A DNA stretch of 6,203 nucleotides from Actinomyces sp. (GTDB lineage: Bacteria; Actinomycetota; Actinomycetes; Actinomycetales; Actinomycetaceae). The notes under the pieces were generated by a model, which was not told the origin of the DNA, made no database searches, and saw only the letters and a list, made by a program, of their open reading frames with translations. The DNA is taken from positions 1 through 6,203 of the forward strand of contig DUQT01000063.1 of NCBI GenBank assembly GCA_012837655.1, read 5' to 3'. Below are positions 6,150 to 6,203 of the stretch, piece by piece; the first letter of the stretch is position 1, and every line of letters starts with the position of its first letter. The position numbers and the translations under genes were made by a program.

Positions 6150-6203
6150 CTGCAACAAGCGCCGCGAACCAAACCTGCGACACGCGCCGCGAACCAAGTT
6201 CGC
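6150..6203. repeat. 25-base tandem repeat reaching the right edge
   Basis: Copy one (6150-6174) and copy two (6175-6199) agree at 21 of 25 positions, sharing the core GCGCCGCGAACCAA. A much weaker copy may precede them (6125-6149). The array begins 32 bases after the chorismate mutase stop and is cut by the window end, so copy number and function are unknown. Confidence 0.7.

Noticed and set aside
6150..6203. CRISPR array
   Set aside because: The 25-base units abut directly with no unique spacers between them.

Overview
The window is chromosomal DNA from a GC-rich Gram-positive actinobacterium. The evidence is the gene order tig - clpP1 - clpP2 - clpX with two tandem, non-identical ClpP paralogues, an actinobacterial-type trigger factor N-terminus, GTG and TTG starts, and hairpin terminators without a U-tract. 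A host-associated Actinomycetaceae-like lineage is possible, but genus cannot be read from this sequence.

Layout. Positions 1-703, minus strand: 5' part of a ferrochelatase gene (hemH) that runs off the left edge. Positions 765-1346, minus strand: an unrecognised 193-residue protein with a Pro/Ser/Asp-rich linker made of 11-residue repeats. Positions 1347-1517: a divergent intergenic region with a small dyad and a -10-like element. Positions 1518-2882, plus strand: trigger factor (tig), closed by a strong hairpin terminator. Positions 2942-3052: the clpP1 leader, with a CGC-N5-GCG element resembling the operator of the ClgR activator and a TATGCT -10. Positions 3053-4362: clpP1 and clpP2, translationally close (11-base gap). 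Positions 4363-4495: an intergenic region with a direct repeat and a perfect 15-bp hairpin. Positions 4496-5755: clpX (TTG start). Positions 5803-6117: a small AroQ-fold chorismate mutase. Positions 6118-6203: the start of a 25-base tandem repeat that reaches the right edge.

How the genes work together. Trigger factor folds nascent chains at the ribosome exit. ClpP1 and ClpP2 form the mixed two-ring peptidase known from actinobacteria, and ClpX is the AAA+ unfoldase that feeds it. The block is a protein quality-control locus. Chorismate mutase (phenylalanine/tyrosine branch) and ferrochelatase (haem synthesis) are metabolic neighbours with no evident mechanistic link.

Most of the window is conserved core genome, and I see no new defence or mobile system. 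The points worth a second look are the ferrochelatase class (protoporphyrin-type signature, unusual for an actinobacterium), the TGF sequence in the ClpX docking loop, the putative ClgR site, the repeat-linker protein, and short repeats shared between two intergenic regions.
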